Positions 1-7,829 of a DNA stretch of 50,505 nt are shown one piece after another. The translations under genes were made by a program, and so were the position numbers. The DNA comes from Chloroflexota bacterium (lineage in GTDB: Bacteria; Chloroflexota; UBA6077; CF-72): the NCBI GenBank assembly GCA_019247515.1, contig JAFAOS010000531.1:1-50505 (forward strand), given 5' to 3'. The first letter of the stretch is position 1. Every line of letters begins with the position of its first letter. The notes under the pieces are model-generated. The model did not search any database. It was not told the DNA's origin and saw nothing but the letters and a program-made list of their open reading frames with translations.

Positions 1-536
1 CCGGCCTTCGCCGAGCCAACCGCGTTGCCATAGGCGAAGGCCAGCGGCCAGGCATTGCCCGTCGCGTCCTGTTCGACGGCAACCAGCGACGGCACGCCCT
101 TGCCCTCGACAAACAGCTCGCGCATGCGGTGACCGGGTGCCTTGGGCGCCACCATCCAGACGTCGACCCCCTCGGGCGGCACGATCTGCTTGAAGTGAAT
201 ATTGAAGCCGTGGGCCCAGACCAGCGACTTGCCGGGCGAGACCTGCGGCAGCACCTGCTCCTGGAAGACGCGGCGTTGTCGTTCGTCGGGGATCAGCATG
301 ACGACCACGTCGGCCTGGCGCGCCGCGTCGGCGACTTCGGTGACTTTGAGTCCAGCCTGCTCGGCGGCCGCCCAGGACTTTGAGCCCTGGTAGAGGCCAA
401 CCATGACGTCCAGGCCCGAATCGTGGGCGTTCAGCGCGTGCGCGTGGCCCTGGCTGCCATAGCCGATGACGGCGATCTTCTTGCCCTTCAGCGGGGCGAT
501 CGGCGCATCGGCCTCTGTGTACACATGAGCGGTCAC
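1..536 (-). CDS. ilvC: Ketol-acid reductoisomerase, partial (C-terminus beyond window)
   Basis: Second step of Ile/Val synthesis: NADPH-dependent isomeroreduction of acetolactate or acetohydroxybutyrate. The visible 178 residues hold the N-terminal Rossmann domain, with GYGSQG at about residues 25-30 followed by HAHALN, and later VWMVAPKAPGH, all typical of IlvC. The start is GTG at 536, with an AAGGAAG ribosome-binding site about 7 bases upstream. The gene runs off the left edge, so the catalytic helical domain is not seen. It lies 40 bases after ilvN and is the third gene of the ilvBNC operon, so it should share the T-box control at 2929-3250. Confidence 0.96.
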   Translation of the reverse strand, partial: MTAHVYTEADAPIAPLKGKKIAVIGYGSQGHAHALNAHDSGLDVMVGLYQGSKSWAAAEQAGLKVTEVADAARQADVVVMLIPDERQRRVFQEQVLPQVSPGKSLVWAHGFNIHFKQIVPPEGVDVWMVAPKAPGHRMRELFVEGKGVPSLVAVEQDATGNAWPLAFAYGNAVGSAKA

Positions 537-576
537 ACCTGGAGACTTCCTTTCACAACTCGGGTCGACCTGAGGA

Positions 577-1104
577 TCAGCTGACAAGTTTGAGTCGGTC
601 AGCGCGATCGACGCGCGCCGACGCCTGGCCGCGGCTCATGGCGACGACACCCGTGCGAACGAGCTCCTTGATGCCATACGGCTTGAACAGGTCGATCAGG
701 CTGTCGACTTTGACCGTTGGCCCGGTCACCTCGATCATCAGCGACCCTGTGGCCACGTCGACGACGCGCGCGCGGTATATGTCGACGATCTGCATGACTT
801 CGGCGCGCTGCGGCGCGGCCTTGCAGCTGACTTTGATCAGGGCCAGCTCGCGCTCCACGCGCGGGTCCTCGCTCAGGTCGCTGACCTTGCGCACTTCGAC
901 CACTTTGTAGAGCTGCTTGGTGACCTGCTCCACGGCGCTGCGCGCACCGTCGACGACCATCGTCAGCCGCATGATGCCGTGCTCGTTGGTGCGCCCGATC
1001 GACAGGCTCTCGATGGCGAACGAACGCTGGCGGAACAGGCTCAACACGCGATTGAGGGTTGCCGAGCCCTCTTCGACGGTGGCAACCAGGGTGTGCTTGC
1101 TCAT
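577..1104 (-). CDS. ilvN: Acetolactate synthase small (regulatory) subunit
   Basis: Regulatory subunit of acetohydroxyacid synthase; it binds valine and raises the activity of the large subunit. The 175-residue protein has an N-terminal ACT domain (about 4-75, starting LVATVEEGSATLNRVLSLF) and the usual C-terminal small-subunit domain (about 85-160). The length is normal for IlvN/IlvH. The ATG at 1104 overlaps the ilvB stop by four bases (ATGA), a sign of translational coupling in equal amounts with IlvB. ilvC follows 40 bases later. Confidence 0.96.
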   Translation of the reverse strand: MSKHTLVATVEEGSATLNRVLSLFRQRSFAIESLSIGRTNEHGIMRLTMVVDGARSAVEQVTKQLYKVVEVRKVSDLSEDPRVERELALIKVSCKAAPQRAEVMQIVDIYRARVVDVATGSLMIEVTGPTVKVDSLIDLFKPYGIKELVRTGVVAMSRGQASARVDRADRLKLVS

Positions 1105-2885
1105 CGATCACTCCCGTCCTTCGGACTTGGGCCGGCGCCGGCGAGGACGCGTTCGCGCGCGGCCTCGTAGGGCGTATCTGGCAGGACGTCGCCGAGCGAC
1201 GCGCCGCTCAGCACCCACGGGTACACGTCCTCGTTGCGCGCCACGCGGAATTCGATAATCGCCGGGCCGGGGTAGGCCAGCGCGGCGCCAATCACGTCTT
1301 CGAGCTGCGTCGGCTCGGTCGCCCGCCAGGCGGGGATACCGTAGGCCTGCGCCAGCTTGATGTAGTCCGGTCCGCCCGCGAGGTCGACCTCGACCAGGTT
1401 GCCGCCGTACTGCACCTGCTGCTGCTGGCGGACCATGCCCAGGTACTCGTTGTTGAGCAGGGCGACCTTGACGGGCACGCGGTGAACGGCCATGACCGCC
1501 AGCTCCTGCAGCGTCATCTGGAAGCAGCCGTCGCCAATGACGCACCAGACCTGCTTGTCTGGGCGTGCCATTTGAGCGCCGATAGCCGCGGGCAGCGAGT
1601 AGCCCATCGTGCCCAGTCCGCCCGAGGTGATGAACGAGTATGGCCGCGTGTACTCGAAATGTTGAGCGGCGAACATCTGATGCTGGCCGACGTCGGCCAC
1701 GATCACCGCTTCGCCACGCGTCGCGCGGTTGATGGCCTGAATCACCTGCGGCTGGTACAGCTCGGATGTGTCCGCGGGATAGCACTTGGGCGGGTACTGC
1801 TCGCGCCAGCCGTCGATCTGCGCGAGCCACTCGTCGTGGCTCTGCAGTGACTCGGCCTGGACCTCCGGTTCGAGCTTGCCCAGGACACGCGCGACGTCGC
1901 CGACGATGGGTACGTCTACCCGCACGTTCTTGCCGATTTCGGCCGGGTCGATGTCGACGTGCACGATCCTGGCGTGTGGCGCGAAGCCGGCGAACTTGCC
2001 GCAAGCACGGTCGTCCATGCGCATGCCAATCGAGATGACCAGGTCCGAATGGTGGACGGCGTAATTGCAGTGCACCCAGCCGTGCATGCCGAGCAGTCCC
2101 AGCGACAGACGGTGGTTCTCGGGGAAGCCGGAGATGCCCAGCAGGGTGGTCATCACCGGGATGCGTGTCTTTTCGGCGAACGCGCGTAGCTCGTCCCACG
2201 CGCCCGAGAGCAGCACTCCCTGGCCGGCGATGATCACCGGCCGCTGCGCGCGCTCGATCAGTCGCGCTGCCTCCTTGACCTGGCGCATGTTCGGCTCGAG
2301 CGTCGGCTGATAGCCCGGCAGGTTGACGGAGGTTGGATAGCCGTTCCAGTCATAGTCGGTGAGCAGCACGTCCTTGGGCACGTCCACGTGGACTGGACCC
2401 GGCCGACCGGTGCCAGCCAGGTGGAAAGCCTCGCGGATGACGCGCGGCAGGTCCTTGCCGTTGCGGACGAAGTAGTTCTGCTTGGTGATCGGGATGGTGA
2501 TGCCGGTGATGTCGGCTTCCTGGAACGCGTCGGTGCCGATCATGCTGTTGGGGACGTTGGCGGTGATGGCGACCAGCGGCACCGAGTCCATGTGCGCGTT
2601 GCAGATGCCCGTGACGAGGTTCGTCGCGCCCGGCCCGCTGGTGCCGAAGCACACGCCGACCGTGCGCCGGCCCTGGGGCTGTCTCAGCGCGGCCGCGGCG
2701 CGGGCATAGCCGTCGGCCATGTGGGCGGCGCACTGCTCGTGGCGGACCAGCACGTGGCGGAGGTCCGGGAACTCGGGCAGGACGTCGTACAGCGGCATGA
2801 TCGCCCCGCCCGGCAGGCCGAAGATGGTCGAAACACCCTCCTCTACCAGCGACTGACATATGGCGCGTGCACCGTTCAAGCGCAT
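1101..2885 (-). CDS. ilvB: Acetolactate synthase large (catalytic) subunit
   Basis: ThDP-dependent enzyme that condenses two pyruvates, or pyruvate and 2-oxobutyrate, in the first step of Val/Leu/Ile synthesis. 594 residues. Seen: the N-terminal GLPGGAIMPLYDVL stretch, the catalytic Glu in RHEQCAAHMADGYARA, and the C-terminal ThDP/Mg motif beginning GDGCFQMTLQELAV and ending LLNNEYLGMV. An in-frame ATG exists upstream at 2930, but I chose 2885 because AGGAGAGG lies just before it and because 2930 falls at the terminator arm of the leader. It overlaps ilvN by 4 bases. Confidence 0.97.
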   Translation of the reverse strand: MRLNGARAICQSLVEEGVSTIFGLPGGAIMPLYDVLPEFPDLRHVLVRHEQCAAHMADGYARAAAALRQPQGRRTVGVCFGTSGPGATNLVTGICNAHMDSVPLVAITANVPNSMIGTDAFQEADITGITIPITKQNYFVRNGKDLPRVIREAFHLAGTGRPGPVHVDVPKDVLLTDYDWNGYPTSVNLPGYQPTLEPNMRQVKEAARLIERAQRPVIIAGQGVLLSGAWDELRAFAEKTRIPVMTTLLGISGFPENHRLSLGLLGMHGWVHCNYAVHHSDLVISIGMRMDDRACGKFAGFAPHARIVHVDIDPAEIGKNVRVDVPIVGDVARVLGKLEPEVQAESLQSHDEWLAQIDGWREQYPPKCYPADTSELYQPQVIQAINRATRGEAVIVADVGQHQMFAAQHFEYTRPYSFITSGGLGTMGYSLPAAIGAQMARPDKQVWCVIGDGCFQMTLQELAVMAVHRVPVKVALLNNEYLGMVRQQQQVQYGGNLVEVDLAGGPDYIKLAQAYGIPAWRATEPTQLEDVIGAALAYPGPAIIEFRVARNEDVYPWVLSGASLGDVLPDTPYEAARERVLAGAGPSPKDGSDR

Positions 2886-2928
2886 CGATGTCCTCTCCTT
2901 TTGAGTCGAGCGCACCATTGCGCTTAAC

Positions 2929-2960
2929 AAAAAATCCCCGCCTCCTGTACAGAGGCGAGG
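2929..2960 (-). terminator. Intrinsic terminator of the T-box leader
   Basis: On the minus strand, a stem with CCTCGCCTC and GAGGCGGGG arms around TGTACAG is followed by a run of T residues (plus-strand A run at 2930-2935). It lies directly after the T-box sequence and about 44 bases before the ilvB start. In the standard T-box mechanism, uncharged tRNA stabilises the competing antiterminator and lets transcription into ilvB proceed. Confidence 0.85.
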
Positions 2961-3040
2961 TCAGTTCCCGCGGTACCACCCTGTTTGTTGCTCTCGGCGA
3001 AGATATCGTCCGCCACTCCGGCGCGGCCTACTGGTGGCCG

Positions 3041-3111
3041 TCACCCTGACCCTCTCCCAGGCGGAGAGGGAACGAACCTGGCTCCTCTCCCTCTGGGAGA
3101 GGCGTGGGTGA
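3041..3111. repeat. Palindromic C/T-rich repeat inside the T-box leader
   Basis: Nested arms are visible: TCACCC (3041-3046) with GGGTGA (3106-3111), CCTCTCCCAG (3051-3060) with CTGGGAGAGG (3093-3102), and GGAGAGG (3063-3069) with CCTCTCC (3084-3090). The element can fold into one long hairpin. A related C/T-rich palindrome lies at 11049-11080. I infer a dispersed REP-like element that has landed in, or replaced, the linker stem of the T-box; a native stem III is the alternative. Confidence 0.7.
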
Positions 3112-3257
3112 GGGACACGTTCTCCCGCGCGGCTCAGAGGCGAGTTCGGGAACCTGTCTGCACCGGCCTTGCACCTTTCGCCGGCTCTCTGGGGCAGCCC
3201 GACAGCTCCGTACTGCTCCTCGTCAACGCCTTACTCGTATGCAGTTATTTGCACTCA

Positions 3258-3287
3258 AGCATACATCGTTCGTCGACCGCATCTCAA
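3258..3287 (-). promoter_or_regulatory. Candidate promoter for the ilv T-box transcript
   Basis: On the minus strand TTGAGA (3287-3282) and TATGCT (3263-3258) are separated by 18 bases, a reasonable sigma-A-type match. Transcription would begin near 3250, just before T-box stem I. The stretch also holds a GTATGC/GCATAC inverted repeat between about 3265 and 3238. This is a consensus match only. Confidence 0.35.
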
Positions 3288-3310
3288 CGCCTACACTTGG
3301 CGCGAACAGC

Positions 3311-4462
3311 ATGAAAGCAAGCACGCATCGGATTCTGAGCACGCACGTCGGCAGTTTGCCGCGACCCAAGCCGCTGCTGGACCAGATGCGCAACACGCTC
3401 GACGGACGCGGCGACGAGCTGGACTACGCCGATGCGTTGCGCGAGGCGGTCGTCGACTGCGTGCGCCAGCAGGTGGCGCATGGCATCGACGTGGTGACCG
3501 ACGGCGAGCAGAGCAAGACGGGCTTCTCGCGCTACATCAGCGAGCGGCTGGAGGGCTTCGAGATGCGCCCGAGACCAGCGGGGGCTGGCTTTGCGCCGGA
3601 AGTGGCCGACTTTCCCGAGTATTACGAGCAATACTTTCGTCGAGCGATGTACGGCGGAGCCGTGGCGCAGGCGACGGCCCTCGAGTGCGTCGGTCCAGTC
3701 GCCTACGTCGGTCAGGCGCAGATCGCTCGCGACGTCGCCAACCTGAAAGAGGCGACGCGTGGCAGCGAGGTCGACGAGGTCTTCATGCCCGCTGTCGCGC
3801 CGAGCGCGGTCGGGCGCAACACCTACTACGAGTCCGACGAGGAGTACTACTTTGCGGTCGCCGACGCGCTGCACGTCGAGTACCAGGCGATCGTCGACGC
3901 GCGGTTCGTGCTGCAGGTGGATGACCCGTTCCTGTCGGAGCTGTTCAGTTACTCAGAGCTACCGCGCGACGAATGCCGCGAGCGGGCCGATCTGTACGTT
4001 GCGGCGCTCAATCGCGCGCTGAGCGGCATTCCCCCCGACAAGGTCCGCTACCACACGTGTTATGGCATCAACGAAGGTCCGCGGACGCACGATGCGCCTC
4101 TGTCCGAATTGCTGCCGCTGATCCTGAAGATCAATGCCGGCGCCTACTCGTTCGAAGCCGCCAACGCGCGTCACGAGCACGAGTACCACGTGTGGGAGCG
4201 CGCGAAGCTGCCCGCGGACAAGCTGCTGATCCCGGGCGTGGTCACCCACAGCTGCGCCATCGTCGAGCACCCCGAGCTGGTCGCCGAGCGCATCACCCGC
4301 TTTGCAAGAATCGTGGGTCGCGAGCGAGTGCTGGCCGGCGCGGACTGCGGCTTTTCCTCACAAGCCACCTACAACCCCGAGATCCACCCCAGGATCGTGT
4401 GGGCCAAATTCGAAGCGCTGGCCGAAGGCGCCCGCCTGGCTTCGCAAACGCTGTGGGCGTAG
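3311..4462 (+). CDS. Cobalamin-independent methionine synthase-like (MetE C-terminal family) protein
   Basis: A 383-residue protein resembling the C-terminal catalytic half of MetE and related stand-alone zinc methyltransferases. It starts with the family hallmark STHVGSLPRP. Putative zinc ligands are His and Cys in YHTCYG, a Glu in the HEHEYHVWE stretch, and Cys in LAGADCGFSS. There is no N-terminal MetE half, so the methyl donor may differ from triglutamyl-methyltetrahydrofolate, and archaeal-type or catabolic methyl transfer is possible. The ATG at 3311 is preferred because homology begins there, although the frame stays open upstream to 3104. It is transcribed away from the ilv T-box and appears to be a single-gene unit. 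Confidence 0.85.
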   Translation: MKASTHRILSTHVGSLPRPKPLLDQMRNTLDGRGDELDYADALREAVVDCVRQQVAHGIDVVTDGEQSKTGFSRYISERLEGFEMRPRPAGAGFAPEVADFPEYYEQYFRRAMYGGAVAQATALECVGPVAYVGQAQIARDVANLKEATRGSEVDEVFMPAVAPSAVGRNTYYESDEEYYFAVADALHVEYQAIVDARFVLQVDDPFLSELFSYSELPRDECRERADLYVAALNRALSGIPPDKVRYHTCYGINEGPRTHDAPLSELLPLILKINAGAYSFEAANARHEHEYHVWERAKLPADKLLIPGVVTHSCAIVEHPELVAERITRFARIVGRERVLAGADCGFSSQATYNPEIHPRIVWAKFEALAEGARLASQTLWA

Positions 4463-4540
4463 GCGGAGAAGCGGGCCTGGGGACGCCGCTCTGGTAGTCC
4501 CGTAGCCCTCGATCTCTGACATCCGTTGCCAATGGGTTAG

Positions 4541-4581
4541 GCAGTGTCGAGAGGTAGGGGAGACCCCGTACGACCCCCATG
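4541..4581. repeat. GTAGGGG-AGA-CCCC hairpin repeat (also at 17375-17407)
   Basis: The stretch TGTCGA, two variable bases, then GGTAGGGGAGACCCC, TAC and ACCCCCA is shared with 17375-17407. It forms a short hairpin with a three-base AGA loop; here one G is inserted in the right arm. It lies in the 254-bp gap between the MetE-like gene and the acyl-CoA dehydrogenase. No gene was seen in the rest of that gap. Confidence 0.6.
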
Positions 4582-4716
4582 TTTGAGCCACTCCCGTGAG
4601 GTCGTTCGCCTGGTGGAACAGCTACGTGGCCCGTCCTCTGAAAAGTAACTACTCAAATATGATCCTCGACACGACCGATATAGCGAAGCGGGTCAGCTCA
4701 AGAACCCGACAGCGCG

Positions 4717-5901
4717 TCAGTCCAGCGCCTCGTGCGCGAACAGCGCGATCGCAGCATCGTCTTGCGGCGGATGGTGCAATCCACCGCGCACGTCTCGATA
4801 GTGCCGCTCCAGCGGCGACGATCGGTCCATCGACGAGCCGCCCACCAGCCGCATCGCCTGCTCGGCAACGGCGACGGCCGTATTGCTGGCCACCACTTTC
4901 GCGGCTGCCAGGGCCGCCTGCATGTCCACCGACGGCGCCGCGTCCCACGCCCGAGCCGTGCTGACCAGCAACCCGCGGGCTTCGAACAGCGCCAGGTCCA
5001 TCCGCCCCGCGCGATCTCGAATGGAGGGCAGGGTCGCAATGCTCTTGCCGGCGAGCGCCGTTGGCTTGCGTGAGCGGGCAAACCCAAGGGCGAAGTCGCG
5101 AGCCGCCTCGGCCACTCCCAGGTACACGGCCGCCACGGTCAAGGACCAGGCGCGTTCGTGTGGCAGCGGGTCGCGCGCGGGCGTGTCGCGCGGCACCTCG
5201 GTCTCCGCCGGTACGAACACGTCCTCCAGCACCAGCATGTGACTGGCCGTCGCCCGCATTCCGAGCGTGTCCCAGTTGGGCTCGATGCGTACGCCCGAAG
5301 CGGACATCGGCACGACGAAGCTGCCCAGGTACGGTTCGCGCCCGTCGACGTGGATCGCCGCCGAGACCACGCCCCAGCGCAGGACCGTGGAACCGCTCGA
5401 AAACGACTTGCGGCCGTTCAGCACGAACCCACCCTCAACGGCTCGCGCCGTGGTGGCGGGCAGCCCGCCGCGCGACGGACTGCCCAGCTCTGGCTCGCTC
5501 GCCAGACTGTTGATTAGCGCCCCCTGGCCATGTCGCGCCGCGCACACTTCCCGCGCGACTCGATCGAACAGCGGGGCCGGCCACACCGCCGCATCGCGCA
5601 CGCGGCCGAGCAGCGCACAGTGCATGGCCACCACCAGCGCGAGCGAAGCGTCGCCGCTGGCCAACTCGAGATTGCCGAGGACCATCTCGGCCACTGTCGC
5701 CCCTTCGCCGCCGAGTCCGGGCGGGACCGCGAGGGCGAGATACCCGTTGCTGGCCAGCGTGGCCAGGCCCTCGACCGGAAACGTCCCGTCCCGATCGTGG
5801 CGCGCGGCATGCTCGGCCGCCACGTGGGCGGCCAGGCGTGCCCGTTCTACGATGCGAGCTTCGCGCTCACCGTGTGTCGCGAATGGGGCCGGGTAGGGCA
5901 C
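4717..5901 (-). CDS. Acyl-CoA dehydrogenase family flavoprotein
   Basis: An FAD-dependent oxidoreductase of the acyl-CoA dehydrogenase fold, about 394 residues, the normal family length. An N-terminal helical domain (about 1-115, with PPGLGGEGATVAEM) is followed by the beta-barrel domain (NGRKSFSSGS, WDTLGMRATASH) and a C-terminal four-helix domain ending near RLVGGSSMDRSSPLERHYRDVRGG written in pieces around residues 340-380. The usual catalytic Glu region is not clear, so it may belong to the Dsz/flavin-monooxygenase-like branch. I chose GTG at 5901 because the frame upstream runs into the next gene. The gene lies 22 bases after the SelW-like gene. Confidence 0.85.
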   Translation of the reverse strand: MPYPAPFATHGEREARIVERARLAAHVAAEHAARHDRDGTFPVEGLATLASNGYLALAVPPGLGGEGATVAEMVLGNLELASGDASLALVVAMHCALLGRVRDAAVWPAPLFDRVAREVCAARHGQGALINSLASEPELGSPSRGGLPATTARAVEGGFVLNGRKSFSSGSTVLRWGVVSAAIHVDGREPYLGSFVVPMSASGVRIEPNWDTLGMRATASHMLVLEDVFVPAETEVPRDTPARDPLPHERAWSLTVAAVYLGVAEAARDFALGFARSRKPTALAGKSIATLPSIRDRAGRMDLALFEARGLLVSTARAWDAAPSVDMQAALAAAKVVASNTAVAVAEQAMRLVGGSSMDRSSPLERHYRDVRGGLHHPPQDDAAIALFAHEALD

Positions 5902-5923
5902 CCTTGATCGGCTAAGACGCCGC

Positions 5924-6205
5924 TCAGGCGGTTTCGACCGTCGCGGACGACGCTGCGAGCTGCTTTTTGACCGCCGCGACGATCGTTGAGTTATCTGGGA
6001 AGCCGCCCTCGCGATACATCGAGTGCACCAGCTCACCGTTGATGGCCACGTCGAACGAGCCCTCGTACCACGGCACCAGCTCGATCGAGGTCAGCTCGTG
6101 GGTGAAGGCTTTCATCAACGCTTCGGCCAGCGACAGCGTCTGCGGCTCGTAGCCGCACTCGGCGCAGTACGTGATCGTGACTTTGACTCCAGAGCTCTCA
6201 GCCAT
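5924..6205 (-). CDS. SelW/SelT/SelH-like (Rdx family) thioredoxin-fold protein
   Basis: A 93-residue protein with an N-terminal beta strand leading into a CxxC redox pair (TYCAECGYEPQ, Cys 15 and 18), then the typical SIELVPWYEGSFDVAINGE strand-turn and a C-terminal helix. This matches the Rdx family, in which bacterial members use Cys where animal SelW has Sec. Its role in bacteria is poorly known; thiol redox or protein binding is assumed. It starts 3 bases after the stop of the thioredoxin-like gene and is probably co-transcribed with it. Confidence 0.85.
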   Translation of the reverse strand: MAESSGVKVTITYCAECGYEPQTLSLAEALMKAFTHELTSIELVPWYEGSFDVAINGELVHSMYREGGFPDNSTIVAAVKKQLAASSATVETA

Positions 6206-6208
6206 CGC

Positions 6209-6829
6209 TCAGGCCGGTTGCTTCGCGACGGCCTTTTGCGCCACCGCGCGAATCTCGCGCACGACTTCGGAGTTGGAAAACGGCTTCGTCTCGGTGCGAA
6301 TCGCGGCCGCACCCTGCTGGACCTGCGTGCGAACCTCCTCGGGTAGCTCGGCGATCGGCTTGCTCGGGTCGCCCCATTCGGGATGGGCGGCGTACTGGGC
6401 CCGGCGCTTTTCCTCGCGCAGCTTTGTCACGGAGTCTGGTCGTTCAATCCAGGTGCCAACCTCGTTGAAGTTGGCGTCGAGGAAGATGAGAGTCGGGATG
6501 GACTTGAACTGGCCCTTGTTCAGGTGCTCGTCCATGACTTTCTCACCGGGCTGCTGATCGCGCAGCAGCACGCGGACGTTCAGCTTTCCGCCAGCTTCCT
6601 TCTCGAGTCGGCCAAGGATTGGCAAGTTGGCCACGACGTCGCCACACCAGTCCTCGGCCAGTGCCAGTACGTTGACGGGCCGCGGCAGATTCTTGAACGC
6701 CGCAACGTCGTCAGCCGAAAGCTGCAGGTCCTTCTCGTTCTGCTCGAATTGTTCTTTGTTGCGCGTCATCTGCGCCTTGTACGCGTCGTAGGTCATGCCA
6801 GCATCGAACTGTTCGCGAGTAACGGCCAT
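6209..6829 (-). CDS. Thioredoxin-family protein (Thioredoxin_9-like, WCGD motif)
   Basis: A 206-residue cytoplasmic protein with a thioredoxin fold: the strand VNVLALAEDWCGD, a helix with NLPILGRLEKEA, the strand LNVRVLLRD, and a cis-Pro region IPTLIFLD. The active site is WCGD rather than WCxxC, with only one cysteine, as in the PF14595-type family. A two-cysteine disulfide reaction is therefore unlikely; a monothiol or protein-binding role is inferred. No signal peptide is present. It is the first gene of a probable three-gene minus operon with the SelW-like gene and the acyl-CoA dehydrogenase. Confidence 0.8.
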   Translation of the reverse strand: MAVTREQFDAGMTYDAYKAQMTRNKEQFEQNEKDLQLSADDVAAFKNLPRPVNVLALAEDWCGDVVANLPILGRLEKEAGGKLNVRVLLRDQQPGEKVMDEHLNKGQFKSIPTLIFLDANFNEVGTWIERPDSVTKLREEKRRAQYAAHPEWGDPSKPIAELPEEVRTQVQQGAAAIRTETKPFSNSEVVREIRAVAQKAVAKQPA

Positions 6830-6919
6830 CAGCTAATCGCTTCCATACCAAGGTCTAACACTACCTGATGGGTCGCCATTCCCAAGCATTCGCGCGGGCG
6901 GCCGGCGTAGAACACTGAT

Positions 6920-7657
6920 ATGCACACGGGTCGCGCGCCGCGCGTGTTGCTTATTCCAGGGCTCAATGGTGACCCGGGGATGCTGCTGCGCGCCGCACCC
7001 GTGCTGTTCCCTGGCTGGCAGCCGCTGGCCTTCAACCATCACCGCGACACGGCCCAGGGCGGCGTCGAGGGTCTCGCCGAGCGAGCCCTCGCGCGGCTCA
7101 ACACCGAGAGTGCCGACGCGGCGCCCGTGTACGTGTGCGGCGAGTCCTTCGGCGGCACCGTGGCGCTGACCATGGCCCGCGCGGCGCCCGAGCGGATCGC
7201 GGGTCTGATCCTGTTCTCGACCTTCGGCTGGTACCCGTCGGCGCTGGCGCGGCGCGGGGCAGGCGCGCTGGCGGTCTGGAGCTTCCTCGGCGGACGAGTC
7301 GGGACCAGCATGTACCACGCCAGCCGATTCGTTTCAATTCCGTCTCAGCTCGGCCTGCACTTCTCGTCCGACGTGTTCCACGGCTACGTCCACCGGCCGC
7401 GTTCGGACATTGAGGCGTATCGCACCAAGGCCGAGCTGTCGCTCACCTTCGACGCTCGGCCGTGGCTGGCAACGATCGAGGCCTCGACCTTCGTGCTGAC
7501 CGGGCGCTGGGACCCCGTGGTGCCAGTTTCAGCCGGACGGCATCTGGCGCGCGCCATGCCCAACGCGACCCTCCATACGCTCGGAGGTGGTCACCTGGTG
7601 CACCTGGTCAACGCCAGCCGCGTGGGCAAGCTCATCGCTCAGTGGGCGGGCACATAG
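6920..7657 (+). CDS. Alpha/beta hydrolase
   Basis: A 245-residue alpha/beta hydrolase without a signal peptide. The nucleophile elbow is GESFGG (Ser 76), with the oxyanion region near LLIPGLNGDPG. The acid is probably Asp in GRWDPVVP, and the catalytic His is in GGGHLVH near the C-terminus. The substrate cannot be told; esterase, lipase or thioesterase-like activity are all possible. It is divergent from the thioredoxin-like gene across a 90-bp gap and is followed by a hairpin. Confidence 0.85.
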   Translation: MHTGRAPRVLLIPGLNGDPGMLLRAAPVLFPGWQPLAFNHHRDTAQGGVEGLAERALARLNTESADAAPVYVCGESFGGTVALTMARAAPERIAGLILFSTFGWYPSALARRGAGALAVWSFLGGRVGTSMYHASRFVSIPSQLGLHFSSDVFHGYVHRPRSDIEAYRTKAELSLTFDARPWLATIEASTFVLTGRWDPVVPVSAGRHLARAMPNATLHTLGGGHLVHLVNASRVGKLIAQWAGT

Positions 7658-7673
7658 CCTGCATTAGCAGGCT
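7656..7673 (+). terminator. Hairpin after the alpha/beta hydrolase gene
   Basis: AGCCTGC and GCAGGCT form a perfect 7-bp stem around an ATTA loop. It begins at the hydrolase stop codon. No T run follows, so it is a weak terminator candidate; it could instead affect translation of the next gene. Confidence 0.4.
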
Positions 7674-7829
7674 GTCATCCACGTTCACCTCGAATCATGG
7701 CTGCTCCGCGCGGCGCTTCTGGCGACCGCGATCTATCAGCTGATCACCCACAACTCGTCTGGGGCGACGGTCGCCTTCGAAGGGTTCGTCGTATCGCTGA
7801 TTCCCATCGCCGTCGGACGTCTGAGTGGT

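Larger units (their letters stand above)
2929..3250 (-). promoter_or_regulatory. T-box leader of the ilvBNC operon, predicted Leu (CUC) specifier
   Basis: The conserved T-box AGGGTGGTACCGCG is at 2982-2969 on the minus strand. Upstream are stem I hallmarks: a GGAGCAGTACGG segment near 3215, CAGAGAGCCGG near 3185, and GAACTCGCCTCTGAGC near 3146. In that last segment the specifier position reads CTC (3144-3142), a leucine codon; CUC is also the specifier of the Bacillus ilv-leu leader. An intrinsic terminator closes the element at 2929-2960. Stem I and the T-box are separated by a long palindrome at 3041-3111 (see separate entry). The 5' end is set by the proposed promoter and is approximate. 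Confidence 0.9.
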
